Of a stretch of 64,000 nt of DNA, positions 41,334 to 49,575 are shown one piece after another; within the stretch, counting starts at the first letter, position 1, and every line of letters starts with the position of its first letter. The notes under the pieces are model-generated. The model saw nothing but the letters and a program-made list of their open reading frames with translations, had not been told where the DNA came from and made no database searches. Position numbers and translations under genes: made by a program. The DNA lies in the NCBI GenBank assembly GCA_934546935.1, contig CAKTEH010000003.1, positions 1 to 64,000 on the forward strand. Reading direction: 5' to 3'. This stretch comes from an uncultured Eubacteriales bacterium. GTDB lineage: Bacteria > Bacillota > Clostridia > Oscillospirales > QAMX01.

Positions 41334-42808
41334 ACCGCGCATTGCGCATCGATGCGCGCGACAATGCCGCCGTTGCCCTGGCCAGCCTGCAAAAGGGAAC
41401 GCAGGTAAGGATAGAGGACGCCGGGGTCACGCTGCTTGAAGATATCGCCCCGGGCCATAAGTTTTCCCTTTTCCCCATACAGTGCGGAGAAACTGTATAT
41501 AAATACGGCTTCCCGATCGGACGCGCCAGCGCGGATATTCCTGCCGGGGCCTGGGTGCACAGCCATAACCTGCGCTCCGCGCTGGACGGGGAAAGCAGCT
41601 ACAGCTATACGCCTGTTACCGCGCCTGCCGTATCTGTACCGGCGGCCGGCGCCTTTTCCGGTTTTGACCGGCCATCCGGCGCGGCAGGCATCCGAAACGA
41701 AATCTGGATCATTCCTACTGTTGGCTGCGTCAACAAAATCGCCCAGCGCATTGCCCAAGCCGTGCGGCCCCGTCTGCGCGGAAGCGTGGAGGCGGTATAC
41801 GCCTTCTCCCATCCTTATGGCTGCTCGCAGATGGGACGCGACCAGGATACAACCCGCGCGTTTTTGGCCAATCTTGCAAAAAACGGCAACGCAGGCGGCG
41901 TACTGTTCGTAAGCCTTGGCTGTGAAAACTGCGGTGCAGGTACAATCCTCCCTTATTTGGGCGATTATGACCCGCAGCGTATCCGTTTCCTTGTCTGCCA
42001 GGACGAAAACGATGAAATTGCGGCTGGCGTCAAAGCGGCGGACGCGCTGATCGGGCTTGCCGCAGACGACGTACGCACCACGCTTGCGCTTTCCCGTCTG
42101 TGCATTGGCCTGAATTGCGGCGGCAGCGACGGTTTTTCCGGGCTGACCGCCAACCCCCTGCTCGGCCAGGTCTGCGACCTGCTGACCGCGCAGGGCGCGG
42201 CGGCAATCCTGGCCGAGGTGCCGGAAATGTTCGGCGCGGAGCAGATCCTGATGAACCGTGCGCGCACGCAGACGGTTTTTGAAGATACCGTCCGTCTGAT
42301 CCGGGATTTCAAGCAATATTTCCTGTCCCATGGGCAGGTAGTATACGAAAACCCTTCTCCAGGCAACCGCGCCGGCGGGATTACGACGCTCGAAGAAAAA
42401 TCGCTGGGCTGCATCCGCAAGGGCGGGAACGCGCCGGTTGAAGGCGTGATCCCTTATACCGGACGCAACAGCCGCGGCGGGCTCTGGCTACAAAGCACAC
42501 CCGGAAACGACCTGGTTTCCGCCTCGGCGCAAGCGGCGGCAGGCGCTGTGCTTATCGCCTTCACGACCGGCCGGGGTACGCCCTTCTGCGCACCGGTTCC
42601 GACGTTGAAAATCGCGTCCAATACCGTACTGTACAATAAGAAGCGGCATTGGATGGACTTCAATGCCGGCGCGCTGCTTGACGGGGTATCACTGCAGACG
42701 CATACGCAGGCGCTGTATGCGCATATATTGGAAATTGCATCGGGAAAAAAGGTCTGCGCAGAGGATAACCGGGATCTGGCAATCTTTAAAGACGGCGTGA
42801 CACTGTAA
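41330..42808 (+). CDS. uxaA: altronate dehydratase
   Basis: A 492-residue Fe-dependent dehydratase converting D-altronate to 2-keto-3-deoxygluconate. The N-terminal SAF domain (about 1-95) ends in VHSHNLRSAL. The C-terminal catalytic domain includes GFDRPSGAAGIRNEIWIIPT, FSHPYGCSQMGRDQDTTRAF, LGCENCGAGTI and GLNCGGSDGFSGLTANPLLG. Length and both domains are complete. KDG kinase and aldolase genes are not in the window. The mscS gene follows after 12 bp. Confidence 0.95.
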   Translation: MNRALRIDARDNAAVALASLQKGTQVRIEDAGVTLLEDIAPGHKFSLFPIQCGETVYKYGFPIGRASADIPAGAWVHSHNLRSALDGESSYSYTPVTAPAVSVPAAGAFSGFDRPSGAAGIRNEIWIIPTVGCVNKIAQRIAQAVRPRLRGSVEAVYAFSHPYGCSQMGRDQDTTRAFLANLAKNGNAGGVLFVSLGCENCGAGTILPYLGDYDPQRIRFLVCQDENDEIAAGVKAADALIGLAADDVRTTLALSRLCIGLNCGGSDGFSGLTANPLLGQVCDLLTAQGAAAILAEVPEMFGAEQILMNRARTQTVFEDTVRLIRDFKQYFLSHGQVVYENPSPGNRAGGITTLEEKSLGCIRKGGNAPVEGVIPYTGRNSRGGLWLQSTPGNDLVSASAQAAAGAVLIAFTTGRGTPFCAPVPTLKIASNTVLYNKKRHWMDFNAGALLDGVSLQTHTQALYAHILEIASGKKVCAEDNRDLAIFKDGVTL

Positions 42809-42820
42809 AAGGAGGTTTTT

Positions 42821-43633
42821 ATGGAAGCATTCTGGGATAAACTGGTTGAATTTGGAACAACGGCAGGATTGAAGCTGATTTACGCCGTCGTAATCCTTGT
42901 TATCGGCATGAAGCTTGTCAATTTCCTGTGCAAAAAGGTGCTGAAAAATCCAAAGATGCAGGCGCATGACGCCTCGCTTGCCAGCTTCCTCGGAAATTTT
43001 CTGAGTATCGGGCTGAAAACGTTGGTGATTGTCACCGCTGCGCTGGTGATCGGCATCCCTTCAGCTTCTTTTATTACCCTTCTAGGCTCCGCCGGCGTTG
43101 CCATCGGGCTTGCGCTGCAGGGTGCGCTTGGGAACCTGGCCGGCGGGCTGATGATCCTGTTCTTCAAGCTCTTCCGTGTCGGAGACTTTATCGAAACGGC
43201 CGCGGGTTCCGGAACGGTAAAAAGCATCAACGTTTTTTACACTGTCCTGACCACCCCGGATAACCGGCAGCTCAACGTACCCAATTCAACGCTGACTGGC
43301 GCTTCAATCACAAATTACTCCGTGGAAAAAACACGCCGGGCGGATTTTGCCTTTGAAGTTTCCTATGCTTCCGACTGCGCGCAGGTAAAGCAAACCCTGC
43401 TTGCCGTAGCCAAGGCCGACCCCCGCGTCTTGTTTGACCCGGCGCCGCAGGTCTGGATGAGCGCGCATAAGGCAAGCGCCCTGGAATTTACGCTGCGTGT
43501 CTGGTGTGAAAGCGCCAACTACTGGCCGATGAGCTTTGAAATGCGCGAAACGGTGAAGGCTGCCTTTGATGAAGCGGGTATTTCTATCCCCTACAACCAG
43601 CTTGACGTCCACATCCGCCGGGAAGGCGAGTAA
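42821..43633 (+). CDS. mscS: small-conductance mechanosensitive channel, MscS family
   Basis: A 270-residue channel that opens under hypo-osmotic stress. Three N-terminal membrane helices; the pore helix is in GSAGVAIGLALQGALGNLAGG, with the Gly/Ala packing pattern of MscS TM3. A beta domain (GDFIETAAGSGTVKSINVFY) and a C-terminal alpha/beta cytoplasmic cage follow. AAGGAGG precedes the ATG. Its place at the end of a uronate-catabolic operon is unusual and may protect against osmotic swings during sugar-acid uptake; this is inference. Confidence 0.93.
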   Translation: MEAFWDKLVEFGTTAGLKLIYAVVILVIGMKLVNFLCKKVLKNPKMQAHDASLASFLGNFLSIGLKTLVIVTAALVIGIPSASFITLLGSAGVAIGLALQGALGNLAGGLMILFFKLFRVGDFIETAAGSGTVKSINVFYTVLTTPDNRQLNVPNSTLTGASITNYSVEKTRRADFAFEVSYASDCAQVKQTLLAVAKADPRVLFDPAPQVWMSAHKASALEFTLRVWCESANYWPMSFEMRETVKAAFDEAGISIPYNQLDVHIRREGE

Positions 43634-43667
43634 TCCAGAATACGCCGCCCAATCTTACTTTATAAGC

Positions 43668-43702
43668 AAGCCCCCGGCCTGAAAAAGCAGGCTGGGGGCT
43701 TT
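43668..43702 (+). terminator. terminator of the eamA-uxaB-uxaA-mscS unit
   Basis: Stem AAGCCCCCGGCCTG against CAGGCTGGGGGCTT (one G-T pair), loop AAAAAG, weak T tail. Confidence 0.75.
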
Positions 43703-43838
43703 CCACATTTCCGGGCAGGCGTCCCCCGGCATGCCCATAGGGTGCACCGGGATTCGGGGAAGCCCCGCCCTGGGAGAACAAGAGCAACAGACGCATAGTG
43801 TCAAAAAACAGACGGCTGCGCGAAAAGACAGGCTTTGC

Positions 43839-43867
43839 TTGCGCTTTTGCGCTTTGTAGTATATAAT
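43839..43867 (+). promoter_or_regulatory. promoter of lspA-rluD
   Basis: TTGCGC (43839-43844), 17-bp spacer, TATAAT (43862-43867), 50 bp before the lspA ATG. Confidence 0.65.
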
Positions 43868-43917
43868 TTAGGAAATGGAACCGGGAAACTGGAAAATCTG
43901 AAATTCTGGAGAATCTT

Positions 43918-44478
43918 ATGGAAAGAGCGCTTTGCTTCCTGAAAAAATACGCGCCTGCCGTGCTGTTTATCGCATTGATCCTGCTCGTTGACCAGCTTGT
44001 GAAAAACTGGGCCGTCGCCTCGCTTCCGGGCAATCGCATCACGGTTATAGAAAACGTCTTCTATCTGACCTTTGCGACCAACTCCGGTGCGGCATGGAAC
44101 CTTTTATCCGGCTCGCGCGGCGTATTGCTCCTTGTCTCCATTGCCGCGTTCGGCCTGATCTTTTACATTTTCAAGGCCGGTTGGATTACGACGGCGGTTC
44201 AGCGTTGGTGCATGTACGCTGTTATTGGCGGCGCGCTGGGCAATCTTTTCGACCGTATTTTCCGGCCAGATGGGCTGGTTATCGATTTATTCGACTTCCA
44301 GTTGATCCATTTCCCTATTTTTAACGTCGCGGATATTTTTATTTCCGTTGGCGGCGTACTGTTTATCCTGTGCTTCCTGCGTGCAAACCTTCACGGCGCG
44401 CCTTTGAAGCCGGACAGCGCAGGGGGAACGCTGGATATCCCTTCAAACCCCGGGGAGGACCGCCATGATCAGGCTTAA
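43918..44478 (+). CDS. lspA: lipoprotein signal peptidase (signal peptidase II)
   Basis: A 186-residue, four-helix membrane aspartyl protease that cleaves prolipoproteins before the lipidated cysteine. The catalytic pair is D123 (in GLVIDLFDF) and D139 (in FNVADIF). Other conserved pieces are ATNSGAAWN and GGALGNLFDR. The C-terminal 25 residues are hydrophilic and variable. GGAG precedes the ATG. Overlaps rluD by 14 bp. The lysine receptor in this window is one likely substrate. Confidence 0.95.
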   Translation: MERALCFLKKYAPAVLFIALILLVDQLVKNWAVASLPGNRITVIENVFYLTFATNSGAAWNLLSGSRGVLLLVSIAAFGLIFYIFKAGWITTAVQRWCMYAVIGGALGNLFDRIFRPDGLVIDLFDFQLIHFPIFNVADIFISVGGVLFILCFLRANLHGAPLKPDSAGGTLDIPSNPGEDRHDQA

Positions 44479-45379
44479 TACAGGTCCGGAAGATGCGGGG
44501 CTGCGTATTGACGTATTCCTGGCGCAAAAGCTTGAAGGACAGACACGCTCATCGGTGCAAAAGCTGATCCTCGACGGCGCAGTATGCTGCGGCGGCGAAG
44601 CCGTAATGAAAAACCGGAAGGTCTGCGCACAGGAAAGCTATACGATACGGCTCCCGGATCCGCAGCCCGATACCGCCGCCGCTCAAAATATCCCGCTTGA
44701 TATTGTCTATGAGGACGCAGACCTGATTGTAATCAACAAACCGCGGGGCCTCGTTGTGCATCCGGCAGCAGGCCATCCGGACGGGACGCTGGTCAACGCG
44801 CTTTTATACCATTGCGGCGACAGCCTTTCCGGCGTCAACGGCGTCCTGCGTCCGGGCATCGTCCATCGCATTGACCGCGATACCTCCGGACTGCTGGTTG
44901 CGGCAAAAAATGACGGCGCACACCGCGCCCTGGCCGCGCAGCTTTCCGACCATACTATGTACCGCATTTACCAGGCTGTGCTCATCGGTACGCCGAATCC
45001 GGAAGAGGGCACAATATCCGCCCCCATTGGCCGGGACACGCGTGACCGCAAGCGTATGGCGGTGACAATGAAAAACAGCCGGGAAGCGATAACGCACTAC
45101 CGGGTTTTGGAGCGTTTTTCGGGTTACAGCCTTGTCCAGTGCCGCCTTGAAACCGGACGGACGCACCAAATCCGTGTCCATATGGCCTATATCGGCCATC
45201 CGGTTGCCGGGGATCCGGTTTATGGCCCGCGCCGGGACGCGCTTAACCTCGGCGGGCAATGCCTGCACGCGGCAGTATTAAGCTTCCTTCATCCGCGTAC
45301 CGGCATGCGCGTAAGTTTTACTGCGCCGCTGCCGGCATATTTTACCCGGACATTGGAAATATTGCATGCGCAAAACTAA
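44465..45379 (+). CDS. rluD: RluD-type 23S rRNA pseudouridine synthase
   Basis: A 304-residue protein. An N-terminal S4 RNA-binding domain (LRIDVFLAQKLEGQTRSSVQ) precedes the catalytic domain, with HRIDRDTSG at 134-142 and the nucleophile D139. C-terminal LETGRTHQIRVHMAYIGHPV is also standard. It modifies uridines in ribosomal RNA; the exact site is not predictable among RluC/RluD paralogues. The lspA-rluD pairing is common in Firmicutes. Confidence 0.93.
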   Translation: MIRLNTGPEDAGLRIDVFLAQKLEGQTRSSVQKLILDGAVCCGGEAVMKNRKVCAQESYTIRLPDPQPDTAAAQNIPLDIVYEDADLIVINKPRGLVVHPAAGHPDGTLVNALLYHCGDSLSGVNGVLRPGIVHRIDRDTSGLLVAAKNDGAHRALAAQLSDHTMYRIYQAVLIGTPNPEEGTISAPIGRDTRDRKRMAVTMKNSREAITHYRVLERFSGYSLVQCRLETGRTHQIRVHMAYIGHPVAGDPVYGPRRDALNLGGQCLHAAVLSFLHPRTGMRVSFTAPLPAYFTRTLEILHAQN

Positions 45380-45383
45380 AATC

Positions 45384-45433
45384 AATTGTCCCGCAGGCCG
45401 AGGGGGGTCGATCCCCCAGCCTGCGGGACAATT
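45384..45433. terminator. nested palindrome, bidirectional terminator
   Basis: Perfect 14-bp outer arms AATTGTCCCGCAGG and complement enclose a second stem, GGGGG/CCCCC. It lies between the convergent rluD and 45.4-kb genes. The T tracts are weak. Confidence 0.7.
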
Positions 45434-45441
45434 CCGGCCTA

Positions 45442-46089
45442 TCAGAAACTATGGTTTTCTTCCCCGCTGCGCCATCGCTTAAGTGCAGTTTCCCCGCATA
45501 GGCCGGCATAACATAAGGTGCCGGGAAACGCTTGCGGATACATTGCATAAGCTGTTGCCCGTTTGTGCCCTTCCACCAGATAAAACAGGCTGGAGGACTG
45601 ACCCGTATATAAGAAAATTAACGGCGGGAAACGCACGCCTCGCGCAAGCGCCTGTGCCGCCGCATGGAACCCATCATTGGGTACGTCAAAAACGGTTAGC
45701 CCGCGGCGAATCTTCCTCGCCGCGTCGGCAGGACGGCTTGTTTCTCCGGACAGTTTGTCCCAATAATCGTAACGGATATACCGGAGCCGGGCCAGATCCC
45801 CTTGTGTAAAACACGCCTGCGACCATGTAATATCTTTTGGGAAATTTTCAAACAGTCCCTGGTTCTGCCCATATCCCCGGTAAACGCCCATAACTGTGCG
45901 CCGCCGCTTATTTTCCATCTCATTATCCAAACAGGCGTCGAACAGCAGCGCTTCTGTCTGGCCAAGGGCGGCAAGCACACCGGCAAGTTTCTGATGGAAG
46001 CGCTCGCTTTGATATTCCATTTTTAAAAATTCCAAAATCATCTGCGCTTCGCTGCTTTTCCGAAGTATCTGCATAAAGGTTTTCCCCAT
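45442..46089 (-). CDS. hypothetical protein
   Basis: A protein of about 215 residues that I do not recognise. It is soluble, with a helical N-terminal third (QMILEFLKMEYQSERFHQKL). The C-terminal third (GFHAAAQALARGVRFPPLIF, then YLVEGHKRATAYAMYPQAFP) vaguely recalls the (V/I)DGH.R..A element of ParB/Srx-like folds, though that is weak. The start is uncertain: the ATG at 46089 has no clear ribosome-binding site, TTG two codons earlier or ATG at 46074 are alternatives. It is monocistronic. Confidence 0.55.
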   Translation of the reverse strand: MGKTFMQILRKSSEAQMILEFLKMEYQSERFHQKLAGVLAALGQTEALLFDACLDNEMENKRRRTVMGVYRGYGQNQGLFENFPKDITWSQACFTQGDLARLRYIRYDYWDKLSGETSRPADAARKIRRGLTVFDVPNDGFHAAAQALARGVRFPPLIFLYTGQSSSLFYLVEGHKRATAYAMYPQAFPGTLCYAGLCGETALKRWRSGEENHSF

Positions 46090-46197
46090 ATCCAATCAAA
46101 ATAAATACAGACATTGTAACCTGTCTCCTGACTCCTGTCAAGGAAATTCATAATATACGGTATTTATGCGCCTGCTATGCATATTCCGTATACCGCC

Positions 46198-46226
46198 TTG
46201 ACACAAAGACCCGGCCGGCGTATAAT
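46198..46226 (+). promoter_or_regulatory. perfect consensus promoter of the alpha-glucuronidase gene
   Basis: TTGACA (46198-46203), 17-bp spacer, TATAAT (46221-46226); both hexamers and spacing are exact consensus. No obvious operator palindrome overlaps it. Confidence 0.88.
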
Positions 46227-46288
46227 TTAAGATGATAAATCTGACATGCCCCGGCGTTTACGGGGTGAAATTTTTTTGGAGGCTTTTT

Positions 46289-48313
46289 ATGGCAAAGAAT
46301 TATACGGATCTTTGGCTCAATTATTCGCCTGTCCAGTCGGATGACGCCGGTTTTTTCAAAAAGATCAGCATTCCATCCGGTGCGGACGCGGTTTTGTCTA
46401 ATGCGGTCGAAGAACTTAAGCACGCCGCATCGGGTATGTTCGGCATTACACCGGAAACCGTGCTGGCAGATACAGACACAGGGATCGTATTGAAAACCGA
46501 CCCCGGCCTGGATGTTAAAAAGGAAGGCTTTTCAATCCGTTCCGACGCAAAGAAGCTGACCATTACCGGCCGTGAACGTTCCGGTATGCTCTATGGCGTA
46601 TTCACCGTGATCCGTATGGCCGCAATGAAACACAGCCTGAAAAACCTCGACCTCGTCCAAAGCCCGGCCTGCCGCTGGCGCCTTTTGAACCATTGGGACG
46701 TCTTTACCGGCACGCGCCGCTTTATCGCCGGCGATGCTTCCGGACTGGCGGTAATGCCCGACCGGTATTCCATTTTCTATCAGGGCGACGACATCATGTC
46801 CGACGGGCTGGTACGCGATTACTGCCGTGCGCTGGCAAGCGTGGGCATTAACGGCGTCGCAATTCACAATGTCAACGTCGTCGGCAATGCTATCGACATG
46901 ATTACGCCGCGGTACTATAAACAGCTTTCCGATCTTTCCCGCCTGTTTGAAAGTTATGGCATCGGCCTTGTATTACCGCTTAATTTTGCTTCCCCGATTG
47001 TAGTCGGCAAGATGGAAACTGCCGACCCGGCTGAACCTGCCGTCGAAGCATGGTGGAAAAAGCAGCTCGCCGCACTGAATGAAAACGTACCAAATATTGC
47101 CGGCTTTGTTGTCAAGGCGGACAGCGAAGGCTTTCCCGGCCCCTTTGTCTACGGACGTACACAGGCCGAAGGCGCCAATATAATTGCCCGCGCGATCCAG
47201 CCGTTTGGCCAGAAGCTTTTCTGGCGCTGCTTCGTCTACAATTGCCAACAGGACTGGCGCGACACAACCATTGACCGCGCCCGTTCCGGCTTTGACAACT
47301 TCCAGCCGCTCGACGGGCAGTTCGAGGGCAATGTCGTCCTCCAGATCAAAAACGGCCCGCAGGATTTCCAGGTGCGCGAGCCGGTTCATCCGCTCTTCGG
47401 CGGGCTGGAGCATACGCATGAAATGCTTGAAGTGGAAATTTTCCAGGAATATACGGGCGGCCAGAATCATGTCTGCTATCTTGCGCCGCAGTGGCGTGAG
47501 GTGCTTGATTTCCGCACCCATTGCCGCGCCCAGAACGACACGGTTGCCGACATCATCGGCGGCCGCACTTTCGACGATTACGAATATTCCGGCTTCTGCG
47601 GCGTTGCGAATGCACATGCCCTTGTCAACTGGACTGGGCACGACCTTGCCGCCGCCAATCTCTATTGCTTCGGCCGTCTTGGGTTTGAAGCGGGCATTTC
47701 CCCCGAACAGATTGCGCAGGAATGGATTGTACAAACCTATTCCGACGACGAACTGGTCGTCAAAAATATCGGCCATATCTTGAATACCTCCTGGTTAACC
47801 TATGAAAAGTACAATACGCCGCTGGGTCTTGGCTGGCTGTGCACCAACGGCAACCATTACGGCCCGGGCCCGGATATCTATGAATACGACCGCTGGGGCA
47901 CCTATCACCGTGCCAATTGGAAGGAAATCGGCGTTGACCGCACCAGCCGCGGCACAGGTTATACCAAACAGTACCGTCCTGCGCTGACTGCACTGTATGA
48001 CAATATCGAAACCTGCCCGGAAAATCTGGTGCTGTTCTTTTATCGCCTGCCTTACTCCTATGTGCTTAAATCCGGAAAAACTTTAATCCAGCATATCTAT
48101 GACACACATTTTGAGGGCGTCGAGGAAGTCGAGGTCTTCATCGACGAGTGGAATGCGTTGAAAGGGCATATCGATGACGATGCGTTTGCGCGTGTCGCCG
48201 CGAAATTCCAGGTCCAGCTTGCCCACGCGAAGGACTGGCGCGATGTAATCAACACTTACTTCTACCGCCGTACCGGCATCCCGGATGCACGCGGCCGCAA
48301 AATCTATGAATAA
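46289..48313 (+). CDS. aguA: GH67 alpha-glucuronidase
   Basis: A 674-residue enzyme removing (4-O-methyl-)D-glucuronic acid from xylo-oligosaccharides. The domains are an N-terminal beta domain (1-125), a TIM barrel (about 126-450) and a C-terminal helical domain. Catalytic candidates by comparison with GH67 structures are E280 (KADSEGFPGP, general acid), D359 (NGPQDFQVREP) and E387 (VEIFQEYTGG). There is no signal peptide, so it works on imported oligosaccharides. The ATG at 46289 follows GGAGG; a longer frame is unsupported. It is monocistronic, with a perfect promoter and strong terminator. Released glucuronate would need UxaC/UxuAB, not present here. Confidence 0.95.
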   Translation: MAKNYTDLWLNYSPVQSDDAGFFKKISIPSGADAVLSNAVEELKHAASGMFGITPETVLADTDTGIVLKTDPGLDVKKEGFSIRSDAKKLTITGRERSGMLYGVFTVIRMAAMKHSLKNLDLVQSPACRWRLLNHWDVFTGTRRFIAGDASGLAVMPDRYSIFYQGDDIMSDGLVRDYCRALASVGINGVAIHNVNVVGNAIDMITPRYYKQLSDLSRLFESYGIGLVLPLNFASPIVVGKMETADPAEPAVEAWWKKQLAALNENVPNIAGFVVKADSEGFPGPFVYGRTQAEGANIIARAIQPFGQKLFWRCFVYNCQQDWRDTTIDRARSGFDNFQPLDGQFEGNVVLQIKNGPQDFQVREPVHPLFGGLEHTHEMLEVEIFQEYTGGQNHVCYLAPQWREVLDFRTHCRAQNDTVADIIGGRTFDDYEYSGFCGVANAHALVNWTGHDLAAANLYCFGRLGFEAGISPEQIAQEWIVQTYSDDELVVKNIGHILNTSWLTYEKYNTPLGLGWLCTNGNHYGPGPDIYEYDRWGTYHRANWKEIGVDRTSRGTGYTKQYRPALTALYDNIETCPENLVLFFYRLPYSYVLKSGKTLIQHIYDTHFEGVEEVEVFIDEWNALKGHIDDDAFARVAAKFQVQLAHAKDWRDVINTYFYRRTGIPDARGRKIYE

Positions 48314-48320
48314 AGGCTTG

Positions 48321-48355
48321 CCGCCCTGTGCAAAATTTGCACAGGGCGGTTTTTT
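48321..48355 (+). terminator. terminator of the alpha-glucuronidase gene
   Basis: Perfect 14-bp arms CCGCCCTGTGCAAA and complement, followed by T6. Confidence 0.93.
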
Positions 48356-48390
48356 GCCGGCGCGTGCTGAAAAAATGGTTTTTCGAGTGC

Positions 48391-48419
48391 TTGACACCGG
48401 CATATTCGCGCGCTATAAT
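48391..48419 (+). promoter_or_regulatory. perfect consensus promoter of thiT
   Basis: TTGACA (48391-48396), 17-bp spacer, TATAAT (48414-48419), about 20 bp before the TPP aptamer. Confidence 0.88.
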
Positions 48420-48440
48420 AAGATCAGCCGCATAGTTGAA

Positions 48441-48538
48441 AGATCGGGGGCGCCGAAAGGCTGAGATGCGAAATCCTGGATGGAAAGGATTTCCGGTCCC
48501 TTATGACCTGATTTGGGTAATGCCAACGTAGGGAGATT
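48441..48538 (+). promoter_or_regulatory. TPP riboswitch (THI element)
   Basis: Conserved blocks appear in order: GGGGGCGCC with GGCTGAGATG, then GGTCCCTTATGACCTGAT, then GGGTAATGCCAACGTAGGGA. These are the thi-box P2-P4 signatures that bind thiamine pyrophosphate. An intrinsic terminator follows before thiT, so control is most likely by transcription termination. Confidence 0.96.
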
Positions 48539-48587
48539 GTTTTGGAACTTGTACGGGCATCCTTTTCCGCCTGTTCAAAAAACGCCT

Positions 48588-48622
48588 GCCGCACTGGTAT
48601 TTCAGTTGCGGCGTATTTTTTT
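48588..48622 (+). terminator. TPP riboswitch expression-platform terminator
   Basis: GCCGCACTG pairs with CAGTTGCGGC (one bulge), loop of six, then GTATTTTTTT. It lies between the TPP aptamer and the thiT ribosome-binding site. Confidence 0.82.
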
Positions 48623-48638
48623 GACTGGGAGGTTCCTT

Positions 48639-49217
48639 ATGTCCAAAAACACCAAACGCCTTGTTGAGAGCGCAATTTTAATTGCGCTGGGTACAGTTTT
48701 AAGCCTGTTTTCGTTCTCCGGCCCCTGGGCTCTTGGCGGCGGCATCACGATCTGCAGTATGCTGCCTCTGGTAATCCTTGCGCAGCGCTACGGTACAAAA
48801 TGGGGTGTGTTTTCCGCGCTTGTCTACGCTGTACTGCAGATGATCCTCGGATTTTCCAATGTTCAGTACGCGCAGAATATCTGGCAGGCTATCGCGATTA
48901 TCCTGCTTGACTATATTCTCGCATTCGGCGTGATCGGTTTTTCCGCTGCGTTTAACGGCATAATCAAAAACCGGCCGGTTTCCATCGCCGTCGGTACAGT
49001 CGTGACGCTGCTTGGCCGGCTTGCCTGCCATTTCCTGTCAGGCTGGCTGATTTGGGAAGTGATGTGGCCGAATGAGCTTGGATGGGCTGCCCCACTTTGG
49101 TCGATTGCCTATAATGCATCTTATATGATACCGGAAATCCTGATTACTACCATTGCAGCGGTTTTGCTTTATGTCCCGCTGAAGCGGTATTATCATGGAG
49201 AAGATCTGAGAGCCTGA
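48639..49217 (+). CDS. thiT: energy-coupled thiamine transporter, S component
   Basis: A 192-residue, six-helix membrane protein, the thiamine-binding S component of a group II ECF transporter. Recognisable are the AILIALGTVLSLFSF start, the long hydrophobic helices with GVFSALVYAVLQMILG, and WIWEV-like aromatic residues (SGWLIWEVMWPNELGWAAPL) that line the thiamine site in ThiT. The shared EcfAA'T module must be elsewhere. The ATG at 48639 follows TGGGAGG; frames starting earlier lie inside the riboswitch platform. Confidence 0.93.
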   Translation: MSKNTKRLVESAILIALGTVLSLFSFSGPWALGGGITICSMLPLVILAQRYGTKWGVFSALVYAVLQMILGFSNVQYAQNIWQAIAIILLDYILAFGVIGFSAAFNGIIKNRPVSIAVGTVVTLLGRLACHFLSGWLIWEVMWPNELGWAAPLWSIAYNASYMIPEILITTIAAVLLYVPLKRYYHGEDLRA

Positions 49218-49257
49218 CCTGTTTGCTGCATAGCACCCTCTTTTGATTCTATCCTTT

Positions 49258-49300
49258 AAACGTCTGGGAAATTCAGATATGGATTTTCCAGACGTTTTTT
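49258..49300 (+). terminator. terminator of thiT
   Basis: AAACGTCTGG pairs with CCAGACGTTT, extended by AAA/TTT; T6 follows. Confidence 0.85.
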
Positions 49301-49388
49301 CATGCAACGGTACTCTGCACAGCATATCCTAAGCTGAAAAAATTTTGTGCCAAGTATCAGATTCCATTTTTCCGAAAAATCAGAAACA

Positions 49389-49540
49389 CCCAGCCGGGAT
49401 TACCCGGTTGGGTATATATTTTTATATAAAGGCCATACGTGTTTTTAACGGCATGCGCGTCAAAAACACACGATCCTCCATTCGTTTTCCCGCAGAAAAC
49501 GAATGGAGGATCGTGGCCCGGTTTCCGGACGGGAACCGGG
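49389..49540. repeat. cluster of stem-loops including a perfect 21-bp inverted repeat
   Basis: Three successive hairpins fill the gap between thiT and ldh. The first is CCCAGCCGGG/CCCGGTTGGG (49389-49412), followed by a T-rich stretch. The second has 21-bp perfect arms at 49469-49489 and 49495-49515 around the loop CCGCA. The third is CCCGGTTTCC/GGGAACCGGG (49517-49540). No T tract follows the second or third. No convincing protein gene overlaps them. Confidence 0.75.
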
Positions 49541-49575
49541 TGTATATAGAGAGTACGGGGTTGCCCTATAAACCC

